A stretch of 64,000 nucleotides of DNA from Pedobacter mendelii (lineage in GTDB: Bacteria; Bacteroidota; Bacteroidia; Sphingobacteriales; Sphingobacteriaceae): NCBI RefSeq assembly GCF_014635725.1, contig NZ_BMDJ01000002.1:434001-498000 (forward strand), in the 5' to 3' direction. This document shows, in pieces, positions 8,498 to 16,417 of the stretch. How positions within the stretch are numbered: position 1 is the stretch's first letter; each line of letters starts with the position of its first letter. The notes beneath the pieces are model-generated. The model was not told the DNA's origin. It worked only from the letters and a program-made list of their open reading frames with translations, and made no database searches. Both the position numbers and the translations under genes were made by a program.

Positions 8498-9844
8498 TTA
8501 CTTTTTTTTATCGAATTTTTTCCCTTTTTTGAAACTCTTAATCACTTTACCTGCTTTAGCTTTTGCTTTTTCCCTAACCTTTTTCTCTATCGCAGCAGCA
8601 TGTTTTTTCTCGTGGAAAGCTCCTTGAAAATCAGGGTCTTCCTTACGTTTCTGCATGTCAATCTCTTTGGCAATGTGCTGGCGTTCTTCATAAGGCGTTT
8701 CATCAATAAAAACACCCTCAGGAATTTCAGCTACAGGAATATACTGGCGAATTAGCTTTTCAATTTTACGGATATAATATTTCTCGGCATCAGTGGCAAA
8801 AGTTATGGCATCGCCTTTGGCAAAAGCCCTACCTGTCCGTCCGATTCTATGTACATAATCTTCAATGATAATTGGTACATCAAAGTTAATTACATGGCTC
8901 ACATCACTTACATCAATTCCTCTACTCGCAACATCAGTTGCCACTAAAACGCGAATATTGCCCTCTTTAAAGCTATTTATTGAGTTAATTCTGGTATTCT
9001 GTCCTTTGTTTGCATGTATAACTCGAACATTTGCAGCGCCATATCTACGTTCGATAAAACTGTAAATGTTATCTGCGACAGTTTTAGTTTTACAAAAAAT
9101 AATAAGGCGGTTAAAAGTCTCGTCATTTTTTAATAAGTGCTGCAATAAGTTTATTTTAGTTTTAAAATTAGGAAGGTAATACAACGTTTGTGTAACATTT
9201 GCTGCTGGCGTAGCCTGTTCAGATGCCTGAATAACGAGTGGATTATTTAAGAAATCGCCAGCGATTTTTTGCACTAAATCGCTCATCGTTGCCGAAAACA
9301 GTAAATTCTGGCGTTTGCGTGGTACGATTTCTAAAATTCTATGAATCGAACCAATAAAACCCATATCCATCATTTTATCGGCCTCATCCAATACCAAAAA
9401 CTTTAAATTTTGAGTATTGATATCGCCTGCCAAATATAAATCTAAGAATCTTCCAGGCGTGGCAATTAAAATATCTACGCCTTTCGCTATTTGTTCTTTT
9501 TGTGTTTTTGGACCAATTCCACCGAAAATTACCAGCGAGCGTAAATCGGTATAAGTAGAAAATAATTTTACTTGTTCAGCAATTTGCATGGCTAGCTCGC
9601 GGGTTGGCGATAAAATCAACGCCCTCGGATTTTCGCCTTGAGCATATTTCAATTGCATTAAAATCGGCAAAACAAAAGCCGCAGTTTTTCCTGTACCAGT
9701 TTCCGCAATACCAAAAATATCCTGCCCAGATAATACTGGAGCAATTGCTTTTTCCTGTATCGGTGTGGCAATGGTATAACCTGCATCGGCAACTGCATTT
9801 AAAATTTGCCTGTTTAACTTAAATTCTTCGAACGATTTTGCCAT
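8498..9844 (-). CDS. DEAD-box ATP-dependent RNA helicase
   Basis: RNA helicase of the DEAD family, likely unwinding structured RNA in ribosome assembly, cold growth or mRNA turnover. All motifs are visible: Q motif ('ATPIQEKAI'), Walker A (AETGTGKT), Ia 'PTRELAMQI', GG, DEAD ('LDEADKM'), SAT ('FSATMS'), 'FCKTK', 'ATDVASRGIDV' and HRIGRTGR. The C-terminus is a lysine-rich tail ('KAKAGKVIKSFKKGKKFDKKK'), as in RhlE-type proteins. The frame starts at a TTG (9853), but the ATG at 9842-9844 (MAKSFEEF) is the better start. It heads a likely transcript with the 90-residue membrane protein and perhaps gldC. Confidence 0.93.
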   Translation of the reverse strand: MAKSFEEFKLNRQILNAVADAGYTIATPIQEKAIAPVLSGQDIFGIAETGTGKTAAFVLPILMQLKYAQGENPRALILSPTRELAMQIAEQVKLFSTYTDLRSLVIFGGIGPKTQKEQIAKGVDILIATPGRFLDLYLAGDINTQNLKFLVLDEADKMMDMGFIGSIHRILEIVPRKRQNLLFSATMSDLVQKIAGDFLNNPLVIQASEQATPAANVTQTLYYLPNFKTKINLLQHLLKNDETFNRLIIFCKTKTVADNIYSFIERRYGAANVRVIHANKGQNTRINSINSFKEGNIRVLVATDVASRGIDVSDVSHVINFDVPIIIEDYVHRIGRTGRAFAKGDAITFATDAEKYYIRKIEKLIRQYIPVAEIPEGVFIDETPYEERQHIAKEIDMQKRKEDPDFQGAFHEKKHAAAIEKKVREKAKAKAGKVIKSFKKGKKFDKKK

Positions 9845-9986
9845 AGCGCACAAAGATATGTTTTTTAAGCCGAAAGGCTAAAAGCTTAAAGACCAAAGCT
9901 AAAGCACTAAAAACTTAAATGTTCTTAAGTTCCTTATATGGTTTCATTTTTTTTTGAAAAGCAATTCCAGTAATTCTTGGGTTACA

Positions 9987-10060
9987 GCAGCCCTGCCATC
10001 CGCTTTACTCCGATGGTAACCGCAAGGGTTACCTCTACGTGCTCGCTCCTGTCAGGTTTA
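9987..10060 (-). repeat. Border-conserved hairpin repeat, copy B
   Basis: Read on the minus strand it begins AAACCTGACAGGAGCGA and contains a perfect hairpin GGTAACC-cttgc-GGTTACC. It ends AAAGCGGATGGCAGGGCTG. It matches the borders of copies A and C-H, but its stem is unique. Confidence 0.6.
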
Positions 10061-10198
10061 ATTAACATAAAACAGTAAAATAAACATCCTTTCCACCTTT
10101 CATCTGCCCAAAACTTATAATTCATACTCCCAAACCAAATACCTTAATCTCGATCTCAACCTTAACCTCGATCAAACTTCAACCTCTTTCACCCAAAC

Positions 10199-10250
10199 TT
10201 GATACTTGATACTCGCTTCTTGATACTCAATACTTGATACTTGATACTAA
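10199..10250. repeat. Heptamer tandem repeat (CTTGATA)
   Basis: Repeated CTTGATACTTGATACT words interrupted once by CGCTTCTTGATACTCAATA, giving about six 7-base units upstream of the dihydroorotase promoter. Confidence 0.75.
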
Positions 10251-10276
10251 TTTCTACCTACTTAATACTAATTTAC

Positions 10277-10284
10277 TACCTTTG
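10277..10284 (+). promoter_or_regulatory. Bacteroidota -7 promoter element (TACCTTTG)
   Basis: Exact match to the TAnnTTTG consensus, with only five bases between it and the ATG of the dihydroorotase gene, implying a nearly leaderless transcript. A good -33 element is not visible. Confidence 0.45.
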
Positions 10285-10289
10285 AAACC

Positions 10290-11624
10290 ATGAATGCTTA
10301 CCTGATAAAAGCCGCTACAATTGTAAACGAGGGACAAAAAATTGTTGCCGATGTATTAATTAAAGATGGATTTATTACCAAAATTGGTCGAAATCTTTCT
10401 GCCAATGGTGTACAGGAAATTAACGCCGAGGGACAATACCTTTTACCAGGAATGATTGATGACCAGGTTCATTTCCGAGAGCCTGGTTTAACACATAAAG
10501 CTGATATTTTTACCGAAAGTATGGCGGCTGTTGCTGGTGGAATTACATCTTTTATGGAAATGCCTAATACGGTTCCGAATACCTTAACACAAGATTTGCT
10601 AAAAGATAAATACAACATTGCTGCTGAAATGTCGTTGGCAAATTATTCTTTTTACATGGGAGCCAGCAACGATAATATCGAAGAAGTTTTAAAAACCGAC
10701 CCTAAAAACGTTTGTGGCATTAAAGTTTTCATGGGTTCATCAACTGGAAATATGTTGGTTGATAACGAAAAAACCTTAGAAAATATTTTTAGCAAAGCAC
10801 CGATTTTGGTGGCTACACATTGCGAAGATGAAGCAACAATTCGCCACAACCTTGCAGAATTTAAAGCTAAATACGGCGATGATTTAACCATCGATATGCA
10901 TCCTTTAATTCGCAATGCCGAGGCTTGTTACAAATCTTCATCATTGGCTGTTGAATTGGCTAAGCGCTATCAAACGCGTTTGCATATTTTGCATATTTCT
11001 ACTGCAAAAGAAATTGCTTTATTCGATAATACAACTCCACTAAAAGATAAAAAAATTACTGCCGAAGCTTGCGTTCATCACCTTTGGTTTAATGATAAAG
11101 ATTACGCAACAAAAGGCAATTTTATTAAATGGAATCCGGCTGTAAAAACTGAAGCAGACCAAATTGGCATTCTTGCTGGTGTTTTAAATGATAATATTGA
11201 TGTTATCGCAACGGACCATGCACCACATACTTTAGAAGAAAAAAATCAGCCTTACGCCCAAGCCCCATCCGGCGGACCATTGGTACAACATGCTCTACCC
11301 GCGTTATTGGAGATGCATTTGCAAGGTAAAATCTCGCTAGAAAAAATAGTGGAGAAAACAGCGCACAATTTAGCCATCTGCTTCGATATTGAGAAACGTG
11401 GTTTCATCCGTGAGGGTTATTGGGCAGATTTAGTTTTGGTCGATTTAAAAGACTCGTGGAAAGTAACCAAGCTTAATAATTTCTATAAATGCGGCTGGAG
11501 TCCGTTTGATGGCGATACATTTCAGGCAAGCGTTACACACACTTTTGTATCAGGCAATTTAGCTTATCAAAAAGGCAAATTTACCACAGACCAGATTGGC
11601 AAGCGACTAACTTTTGCGAGATAG
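10290..11624 (+). CDS. pyrC: Dihydroorotase family protein
   Basis: Amidohydrolase-fold enzyme (444 residues); dihydroorotase closes carbamoyl-aspartate to dihydroorotate in pyrimidine synthesis. Seen: the metal-site region 'DDQVHFREPG' (residues 57-66), the lysine that is normally carboxylated (K145 in 'GIKVFMGSS'), His177 ('ATHCEDE'), His235 ('LHILHIST') and Asp309 ('ATDHAPH'). The first histidine of the usual HxH pair is a glutamine (Q59), so metal binding differs from classical enzymes. I believe many Bacteroidota homologues share this, but could not check. Allantoinase-like enzymes are the main alternative. A near-leaderless promoter lies in front; the next genes are a toxin-antitoxin pair. 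Confidence 0.82.
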   Translation: MNAYLIKAATIVNEGQKIVADVLIKDGFITKIGRNLSANGVQEINAEGQYLLPGMIDDQVHFREPGLTHKADIFTESMAAVAGGITSFMEMPNTVPNTLTQDLLKDKYNIAAEMSLANYSFYMGASNDNIEEVLKTDPKNVCGIKVFMGSSTGNMLVDNEKTLENIFSKAPILVATHCEDEATIRHNLAEFKAKYGDDLTIDMHPLIRNAEACYKSSSLAVELAKRYQTRLHILHISTAKEIALFDNTTPLKDKKITAEACVHHLWFNDKDYATKGNFIKWNPAVKTEADQIGILAGVLNDNIDVIATDHAPHTLEEKNQPYAQAPSGGPLVQHALPALLEMHLQGKISLEKIVEKTAHNLAICFDIEKRGFIREGYWADLVLVDLKDSWKVTKLNNFYKCGWSPFDGDTFQASVTHTFVSGNLAYQKGKFTTDQIGKRLTFAR

Positions 11625-11630
11625 ATTTGT

Positions 11631-11638
11631 TATATTTG
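11631..11638 (+). promoter_or_regulatory. Putative promoter of the YoeB-type module (TATATTTG)
   Basis: TAnnTTTG match 20 bases upstream of the antitoxin ATG, just after the dihydroorotase stop codon. TTTG words occur shortly before it (11613 and 11626), but their spacing is not ideal for a -33 box. Confidence 0.4.
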
Positions 11639-11657
11639 TTTATTAAGAAATAGTATA

Positions 11658-11858
11658 ATGGAAACTTTAATCGCACACCCACAAAACGAAGAACAAGCAA
11701 CTGCATTAAAAGCAGTTATGAAAGCTTTGAAAATTGATTTTGAAACAGAAGAACGTCCATATAATCCTAAGTTTGTAGAGAAAGTTCTAAAAGGTGTTAA
11801 TGCTAGAAAATCTGGTAAGCCTGGTCGAAAAATCGATCTTCAGAACATGTGGAAATAA
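11658..11858 (+). CDS. Antitoxin-like protein (DUF2683 type)
   Basis: 66 residues: an N-terminal part like 'LIAHPQNEEQATALKAVMKAL' that matches small DUF2683-type proteins in Bacteroidota, then a basic tail ('NARKSGKPGRKIDLQNMWK'). These small proteins commonly sit directly before a RelE/YoeB-family toxin and are taken as its antitoxin, binding the toxin and probably the promoter. Here it is followed by a clear YoeB-type toxin after a 53-base gap. The antitoxin role is inferred from position and size rather than from a DNA-binding motif. Confidence 0.75.
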   Translation: METLIAHPQNEEQATALKAVMKALKIDFETEERPYNPKFVEKVLKGVNARKSGKPGRKIDLQNMWK

Positions 11859-11911
11859 ACCGTTAAGCATCCTTGATTTATTGCATCCCAATTTAATTTA
11901 AAGCTATTGGT

Positions 11912-12175
11912 ATGCAAATAGAATTACATGAACAAGCCATTGATGATTTTGAATATTGGAAAAAATCAGGGAATAAAGCCATTCAAAAAAAGATAGAACA
12001 ATTAATCACAGCCATTCAAGAAAATCCTTACATGGGCATTGGAAAGCCAGAACCACTTAAATATGGTTTATCTGGTCAATGGTCAAGAAGAATTAACGAA
12101 GAACATAGAATCATTTACGATGTAATAGAAAATGTTCTAAATATTTATTCTCTAAAAGGTCATTATAATAGTTAA
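11912..12175 (+). CDS. yoeB: Txe/YoeB family toxin
   Basis: mRNA interferase of the YoeB type, which cuts mRNA in the ribosomal A site. It has 87 residues, close to the family norm. The catalytic residues known from E. coli YoeB (Glu46, Arg65, His83) correspond here to E47 in 'GKPEPLKYG', R66 in 'NEEHRIIYD' and H84 in 'KGHYNS'. The whole C-terminal half follows the YoeB pattern closely, so the toxin looks intact. It pairs with the upstream 66-residue antitoxin. Its stop overlaps the start of the DUF3810 gene by one base (TAATG), which couples that gene to the module. Confidence 0.9.
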   Translation: MQIELHEQAIDDFEYWKKSGNKAIQKKIEQLITAIQENPYMGIGKPEPLKYGLSGQWSRRINEEHRIIYDVIENVLNIYSLKGHYNS

Positions 12176-13236
12176 TGATAAACAGGTCAATATTTACAAA
12201 ATCAATTATTACAGTCGGCATTGCCATACTTATTTTCCTTTTTGGCTTATTCCCATCGGCTGTTCAAAAATATTATTCTATAGGTTTCTATCCTTACATT
12301 TCTTCAGCTTTAAGATTCATTTCTTCCATTTTTCCATTTGCCATTGGCGATATTATTTATGCTTTAATTATAGCATACGTACTTTATAAAATCATCAGGT
12401 TTTACAAACGACGAAAAACTTTAACTAAGCAACATCGAATTACTGTTCCATTACAGGTTTTAAATTTCGTTCTAATTCTTTACGTAGTTTTCAAAATTGT
12501 TTGGGGCTTAAACTACAGTCGGCCAAGTGTAAGTGAAGAATTAGGCATTGGAAACGATAAATACACCGTTAAAGAATTGGTTTTACTGGGCGATTATTTT
12601 GTTAAAAAAACTAATGATTTAAAGCTAAAACAAAGCAAAATACCAGCTTACACGATTAAAGAATTAGAAACAAATTCGGCTGCTGCATACAATTTAATGG
12701 CAAAGAAAAACTCATTATTTAGCTATCAGAATCCTTGTTTAAAAGCAGTTTTGAATCCTTGGATAATCAGTAAAGTAGGTATTGAGGGTTATTACGCACC
12801 GCTTACTGGCGAAGCAAACATGAATATGAATCTTCCTGATTTCGTTAAGCCTTATGTTTCTTGCCATGAAATTGCCCACCAATTAGGCATTGCATACGAA
12901 GATGAAGCCAACCTTTTGGGTTACCTAACAGCAAGTAATAGTCCTGATGTGAATTACCAATATTCAGCTAACTATGAAATGTTGAGGTATATTTTGTTCG
13001 AGGTCAGAATGAAATCGCCAGATGATTACAAAATACTACACGATAAATTAGCTCCAGGTGTTTTAGCTGACTTTAAAACTGAAAAGGAATTTTGGAGAAA
13101 ATATAACGGCGAAATGTTTGGCTATATGGATGCCGCTTTTGATAGTTTCTTAAAATTGAATAACCAGAAAAAAGGAATTGACAGCTATCAGGATATTGTA
13201 ATTTGGCTGTGGAATATGCATAAACATCAGTTGTGA
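12175..13236 (+). CDS. DUF3810 membrane protein with HExxH motif
   Basis: 353 residues: three membrane segments in the first 120 residues, then a soluble domain with a zinc-metalloprotease motif, 'SCHEIAHQLG' (HExxH near residue 239). A downstream acidic patch ('YEDEANLLGYL') could supply the third metal ligand. This matches the DUF3810 family of Bacteroidota, which has no established substrate. Protease activity is therefore an inference from the motif. It overlaps the YoeB stop codon by one base, yet its function is not expected to relate to the toxin; read-through from the module is possible. Confidence 0.85.
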   Translation: MINRSIFTKSIITVGIAILIFLFGLFPSAVQKYYSIGFYPYISSALRFISSIFPFAIGDIIYALIIAYVLYKIIRFYKRRKTLTKQHRITVPLQVLNFVLILYVVFKIVWGLNYSRPSVSEELGIGNDKYTVKELVLLGDYFVKKTNDLKLKQSKIPAYTIKELETNSAAAYNLMAKKNSLFSYQNPCLKAVLNPWIISKVGIEGYYAPLTGEANMNMNLPDFVKPYVSCHEIAHQLGIAYEDEANLLGYLTASNSPDVNYQYSANYEMLRYILFEVRMKSPDDYKILHDKLAPGVLADFKTEKEFWRKYNGEMFGYMDAAFDSFLKLNNQKKGIDSYQDIVIWLWNMHKHQL

Positions 13237-13360
13237 GTTGGGTGTTATCTGTTGCTTGGAGGGGCGTAAATTAAGTGCTTAATTCCATTGATAAAAACTA
13301 ATGCCATGTTATAATTGGCGACACCCAAACCCGCAACAGGAAACACGTAACCGGCAACAC

Positions 13361-13942
13361 TTATCCGTGTATCGCCTCTTTTGTTCCAAAACTTTGAATT
13401 AATTCGCCCTCAAAATCCAGCCACTCTTTCCAGCGTTTATCCACATCAACATCTGTACTGTATTTACGAGCAAAGTTTAAGAAAGTGGTATAATGGCCAG
13501 CTTCAGAAACCATTAATTCGTGGTAAAATTTAGCCAGTTCTTCATCTTTAATATTTAGCGAAAGTACACGAAAACGTTCACAACTTCTGGCCTCAATCAT
13601 TGCTGCAAATAAAAGTCTATCAATAAAAGCTTGGTTTCTGCTGCCATCTTTTTTACTGAATTTTACCAATCGGCCTACATAATCATCTTTACGTTCGCGG
13701 CTCAATGTATAACCACGTTCTTTGATGATATTAATTACCATTTGGAAATGCTGCATCTCTTCTATCGCTATGGCCGTTAATTCATCAACCAAATCCTGGT
13801 ATTCAGAATTTTGAGTGATTAAAGTAATGGCATTTGATGCGGCTTTTTGCTCGCACCAGGCATGGTCGGATAAAATCTCTTCTAAATTCGATTCAGCAAT
13901 ATCTGCCCAACGTGGGTCTGTTAATAATTTTAATCCAAGCAT
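13361..13942 (-). CDS. miaE: tRNA-(ms2io6A)-hydroxylase MiaE
   Basis: Diiron oxygenase that hydroxylates the isopentenyl group of ms2i6A37 in tRNAs reading UNN codons. The protein (193 residues) opens 'MLGLKLLTDPRWADIAE'. It contains the diiron ligands as Glu in 'EILSDHAWCEQKA', ExxH in 'EEMQHFQMV', Glu in 'IEARSCERFR' and ExxH in 'SEAGHYTTF', the ferritin-like arrangement of MiaE. Its promoter side carries a GAGGTT/AAGGCT low-complexity run (13943-13975). Gene and partner genes miaA/miaB are not in the window. Confidence 0.9.
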   Translation of the reverse strand: MLGLKLLTDPRWADIAESNLEEILSDHAWCEQKAASNAITLITQNSEYQDLVDELTAIAIEEMQHFQMVINIIKERGYTLSRERKDDYVGRLVKFSKKDGSRNQAFIDRLLFAAMIEARSCERFRVLSLNIKDEELAKFYHELMVSEAGHYTTFLNFARKYSTDVDVDKRWKEWLDFEGELIQSFGTKEAIHG

Positions 13943-13975
13943 TTTGAGGTTAAGGCTAAGGTTGAGGCTGAGAGC
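13943..13975. repeat. GAGGTTAAGGCT low-complexity run
   Basis: A 6-base-period purine-rich run (GAGGTT AAGGCT AAGGTT GAGGCT) immediately upstream of miaE. Near-identical runs occur at 19302-19336 and, in complement, at 10148-10190. Confidence 0.6.
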
Positions 13976-14147
13976 ATGGCTACAAAATTAAAACATTTCC
14001 AGTAAAAACTGCAAAACCGTAGGTTTAAAGTCGTTTAATTCTGTGATAGCTTTTAAAAATTCACTTAAATATGCACATATTATCATTTTAAATATGCAGG
14101 AAAATATTTGAACAATAAAAAACCTTTATTTTGCAGAAAATCAAATC

Positions 14148-15395
14148 ATGAACGCTAAGAAACTACTAATTATTGGATTCGTTTGGCCCGAACCTACCTC
14201 ATCTGCAGCAGGAACCAGAATGATTCAATTGGTCGATTTGTTTTTAAGCAGAGATTATGAAATTACTTTTGCTTGTGCCGCATCGAAAAGCAATTTCAGT
14301 TATGATTTTAAGGGGAAAAACGTTGTAGAACAAGAAATTAAGCTAAACAACGAAAGCTTTAATACTTTTCTAAAAAATTTAAACCCCGAAATTGTACTGT
14401 TCGACCGTTTTATGGTTGAAGAACAATATGGTTGGAGGGTACAGCAAGAATGCCCAAATGCCTTACGAATTTTAGATACCGAAGATTTACATTTTTTGAG
14501 AAGTGCTCGTGAGCATAGCACCAAAAAGCAACTAAGTTTAGATTTATTTAATGATACCGCTAAGCGAGAAATTGCCTCGATTTTACGTTGCGATTTATCT
14601 TTAATCATCTCTGAAATAGAAATGAAAATATTAACAGCGCAGTTTAAAATTGATGCTTCCTTGCTTTATTATTTACCATTTCTCGAAAAAGAAATTACAG
14701 TACGAGCCAGTAAAAACTGGATTCCTTTTGAGGAACGAGCTGATTTCATTTTTATTGGAAATTTTCTTCACGAGCCCAACTGGAATACTGTACAGGTTTT
14801 AAAAACCAAAGTTTGGCCTTTATTACGAAAAAAACTCCCAAATGCCAGCCTAAACATTTATGGTGCTTACGCTTCGCAAAAGGTTTTACAATTGGAAAAC
14901 AAGAATGAAAAATTCTTTATAAAAGGAAGAGCCGAAAATGCTCAAGAAACCATTGCCAAACATAGAATACTGCTCGCTCCTATTCAGTTTGGCGCTGGTA
15001 TTAAGGGTAAATTTATTGATGCCATGCAGGTTGGTACGCCATCTGTAACCACTTCAGTAGGTGCAGAAGCGATGAAAGGCAATTTAGAATGGAATGGTTT
15101 TATTGAAGATGATTTAGATTTTTTGGTTGAAAAGGCCGCAGAACTTTATCAGGATAAAGAATTGTGGCTTTCTGCGCAACAAAATGGTATTCGTATTGTC
15201 AACGAGCGTTATAGCTGGGATTATTTTGCTAATGATTTTTTATTGAAAGTTGAAGAATTATTTTCGGGTTTGATACAACATCGCCAAGAGAACTTTTTTG
15301 GGCAAATTTTGAATCATCATACGCTGCAAAGCACAAAGTATATGTCGTTATGGATTGAGGAGAAGAATAAAACTGCATCGAATAAATTATTATAA
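14148..15395 (+). CDS. Glycosyltransferase (GT4-like, GT-B fold)
   Basis: 415-residue protein with the N-terminal 'IIGFVWPEPTSSAAGTRM' opening common in GT-B glycosyltransferases and a C-terminal nucleotide-sugar domain. The latter has 'RADFIFIGNFLHEPNW', 'INIYGA'-like strand, then 'RILLAPIQFGAGIKGKFIDAM' and 'TPSVTTSVGAEAM', the usual E/GxGxKxK-type donor-binding region. It probably adds sugar to a surface glycan or small acceptor. Donor and acceptor cannot be told, and it stands alone rather than in a polysaccharide cluster. The last ~45 residues ('QHRQENFFGQILNHHTLQ') are an extension I do not recognise. Confidence 0.8.
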   Translation: MNAKKLLIIGFVWPEPTSSAAGTRMIQLVDLFLSRDYEITFACAASKSNFSYDFKGKNVVEQEIKLNNESFNTFLKNLNPEIVLFDRFMVEEQYGWRVQQECPNALRILDTEDLHFLRSAREHSTKKQLSLDLFNDTAKREIASILRCDLSLIISEIEMKILTAQFKIDASLLYYLPFLEKEITVRASKNWIPFEERADFIFIGNFLHEPNWNTVQVLKTKVWPLLRKKLPNASLNIYGAYASQKVLQLENKNEKFFIKGRAENAQETIAKHRILLAPIQFGAGIKGKFIDAMQVGTPSVTTSVGAEAMKGNLEWNGFIEDDLDFLVEKAAELYQDKELWLSAQQNGIRIVNERYSWDYFANDFLLKVEELFSGLIQHRQENFFGQILNHHTLQSTKYMSLWIEEKNKTASNKLL

Positions 15396-15486
15396 AATAT
15401 TCGCATATACCCATTTACATTAGCTGTATTGGCGTAATAAAGTTGCTTATATTTACGAGTTATACGCAAATTTAAACCGAGAAACG

Positions 15487-16182
15487 ATGAATGAACCAAC
15501 TATCACAGATTGGATTAGTGCAATAGGGACTTTATTAGGTATTCCAGCAATTATTTTTGGAATATTTCAGCTTTTTAGAAAAGATAAAAATCTTGAAAAA
15601 CAGGTAAACTCATTGGAAAGTTTGGCCAAATCGCAGAATGATGTCGTTAATAAAATGACCGACGAAATTCAAGAATTATCACGACAAACTTCTGAATTTC
15701 AGTTTCAAACTGAACATATGAGAGATGCAAATGACATTGCTAAAAAACATCTCGAAATTATAAATGAGCAGTTCTTACAAAATAAAGTTACAACCGAAAA
15801 TCAGGTTGAATTACAACGACTTGAAAGACTTTCGAAGATTAAGCCACACTTCACTTTTTCTGGTGGGATGTCAAGTCCTGAAAGATTTCAAGTATCTCTT
15901 CTTAATAAAGGAAATACCGCAAAGAATATTGAAATAATACAAGTTGACAATGAGTTAGCTAAATTTAATATACTTGAGAAATCGAAAGAAATTGACAATA
16001 ATAAAAAATTAGAAATTACAGGCTACTCCGACTTAAGTAAAACTTATTTTAATTCAAATCAAGTTCCATTTGACGTTGAACTTATTTATGAAAATGAAGA
16101 CGGAATTAAATACAAACAAAAGCTAACCAGACAAAATCAAACATACAATTTAACAAATCCTGAATTATTAGAAATAAATTAA
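15487..16182 (+). CDS. Orphan membrane-anchored coiled-coil protein
   Basis: 231 residues with one N-terminal membrane helix (about 9-28) and a long coiled coil (about 30-125: 'LEKQVNSLESLAKSQNDVV' onward). A C-terminal part (about 132-225) reads like a beta-sandwich ('KPHFTFSGGM ... LLNKGNTAKNIEIIQVD'). I do not recognise a named family. The domain order resembles small stand-alone proteins often carried in accessory DNA. It is bracketed by a GTTATACGCAAA motif upstream (15459-15470) and an attC-like hairpin directly after the stop codon, which suggests it could have arrived as a cassette. Confidence 0.65.
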   Translation: MNEPTITDWISAIGTLLGIPAIIFGIFQLFRKDKNLEKQVNSLESLAKSQNDVVNKMTDEIQELSRQTSEFQFQTEHMRDANDIAKKHLEIINEQFLQNKVTTENQVELQRLERLSKIKPHFTFSGGMSSPERFQVSLLNKGNTAKNIEIIQVDNELAKFNILEKSKEIDNNKKLEITGYSDLSKTYFNSNQVPFDVELIYENEDGIKYKQKLTRQNQTYNLTNPELLEIN

Positions 16183-16186
16183 ATCT

Positions 16187-16322
16187 TCGCATAACAGCAA
16201 ATTTGTTCAAAAATGGCTGACGGTGGTTTAAATAAGTTCATCTGTTATTTATTTAATTTGGTGCGGGCTGAAAATGGTTCTGCAAGCAATGCCATTTCTG
16301 CGCAAATTTTCAAAACGTTATC
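16187..16322 (+). repeat. attC-like imperfect hairpin behind the orphan gene
   Basis: The left arm (ATAAC, then AAATTTG, then AAATGGC, at 16191-16217) is matched in inverted order by the right arm (GCCATTT, CAAATTT, GTTAT, at 16291-16321). The arms are separated by about 75 bases that can also fold. Integron attC sites have this layout of short, broken arms ending in xxAAC/GTTxx. No integrase gene is in the window, so a cassette origin is only suspected. Confidence 0.4.
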
Positions 16323-16376
16323 AGCCTATCCACAACCAATATCTAAAAAGTAAAAGAAAATTAAATAAAACAATTG

Positions 16377-16404
16377 TTTCCTAATTGGGAAATTTCTACC
16401 TTTA
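16377..16404 (+). promoter_or_regulatory. Putative HigBA promoter and operator
   Basis: A palindrome TTTCC-taattg-GGAAA (16377-16392) lies directly in front of TACCTTTA (16397-16404), a near match to the -7 consensus, 14 bases before the toxin ATG. A site at this place is where the HTH antitoxin would be expected to repress its own operon. Confidence 0.4.
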
Positions 16405-16417
16405 ACAAAAATTGCGA

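Larger units (their letters stand above)
9845..10289. other. Repeat-rich intergenic region
   Basis: No gene found in 445 bases. It holds, in order: a low-complexity AAAGCTTAAAG-like stretch (9870-9915), one copy of the hairpin repeat family (9987-10060), a CTCGATCTCAACCTTAACCTCGAT low-complexity run (10148-10180), a heptamer array (10199-10250) and the promoter of the dihydroorotase gene. Confidence 0.7.

Noticed and set aside
10199..10250. CTTGATA array considered as a CRISPR fragment
   Set aside because: The 7-base units are contiguous with no spacers, and no cas genes are near.
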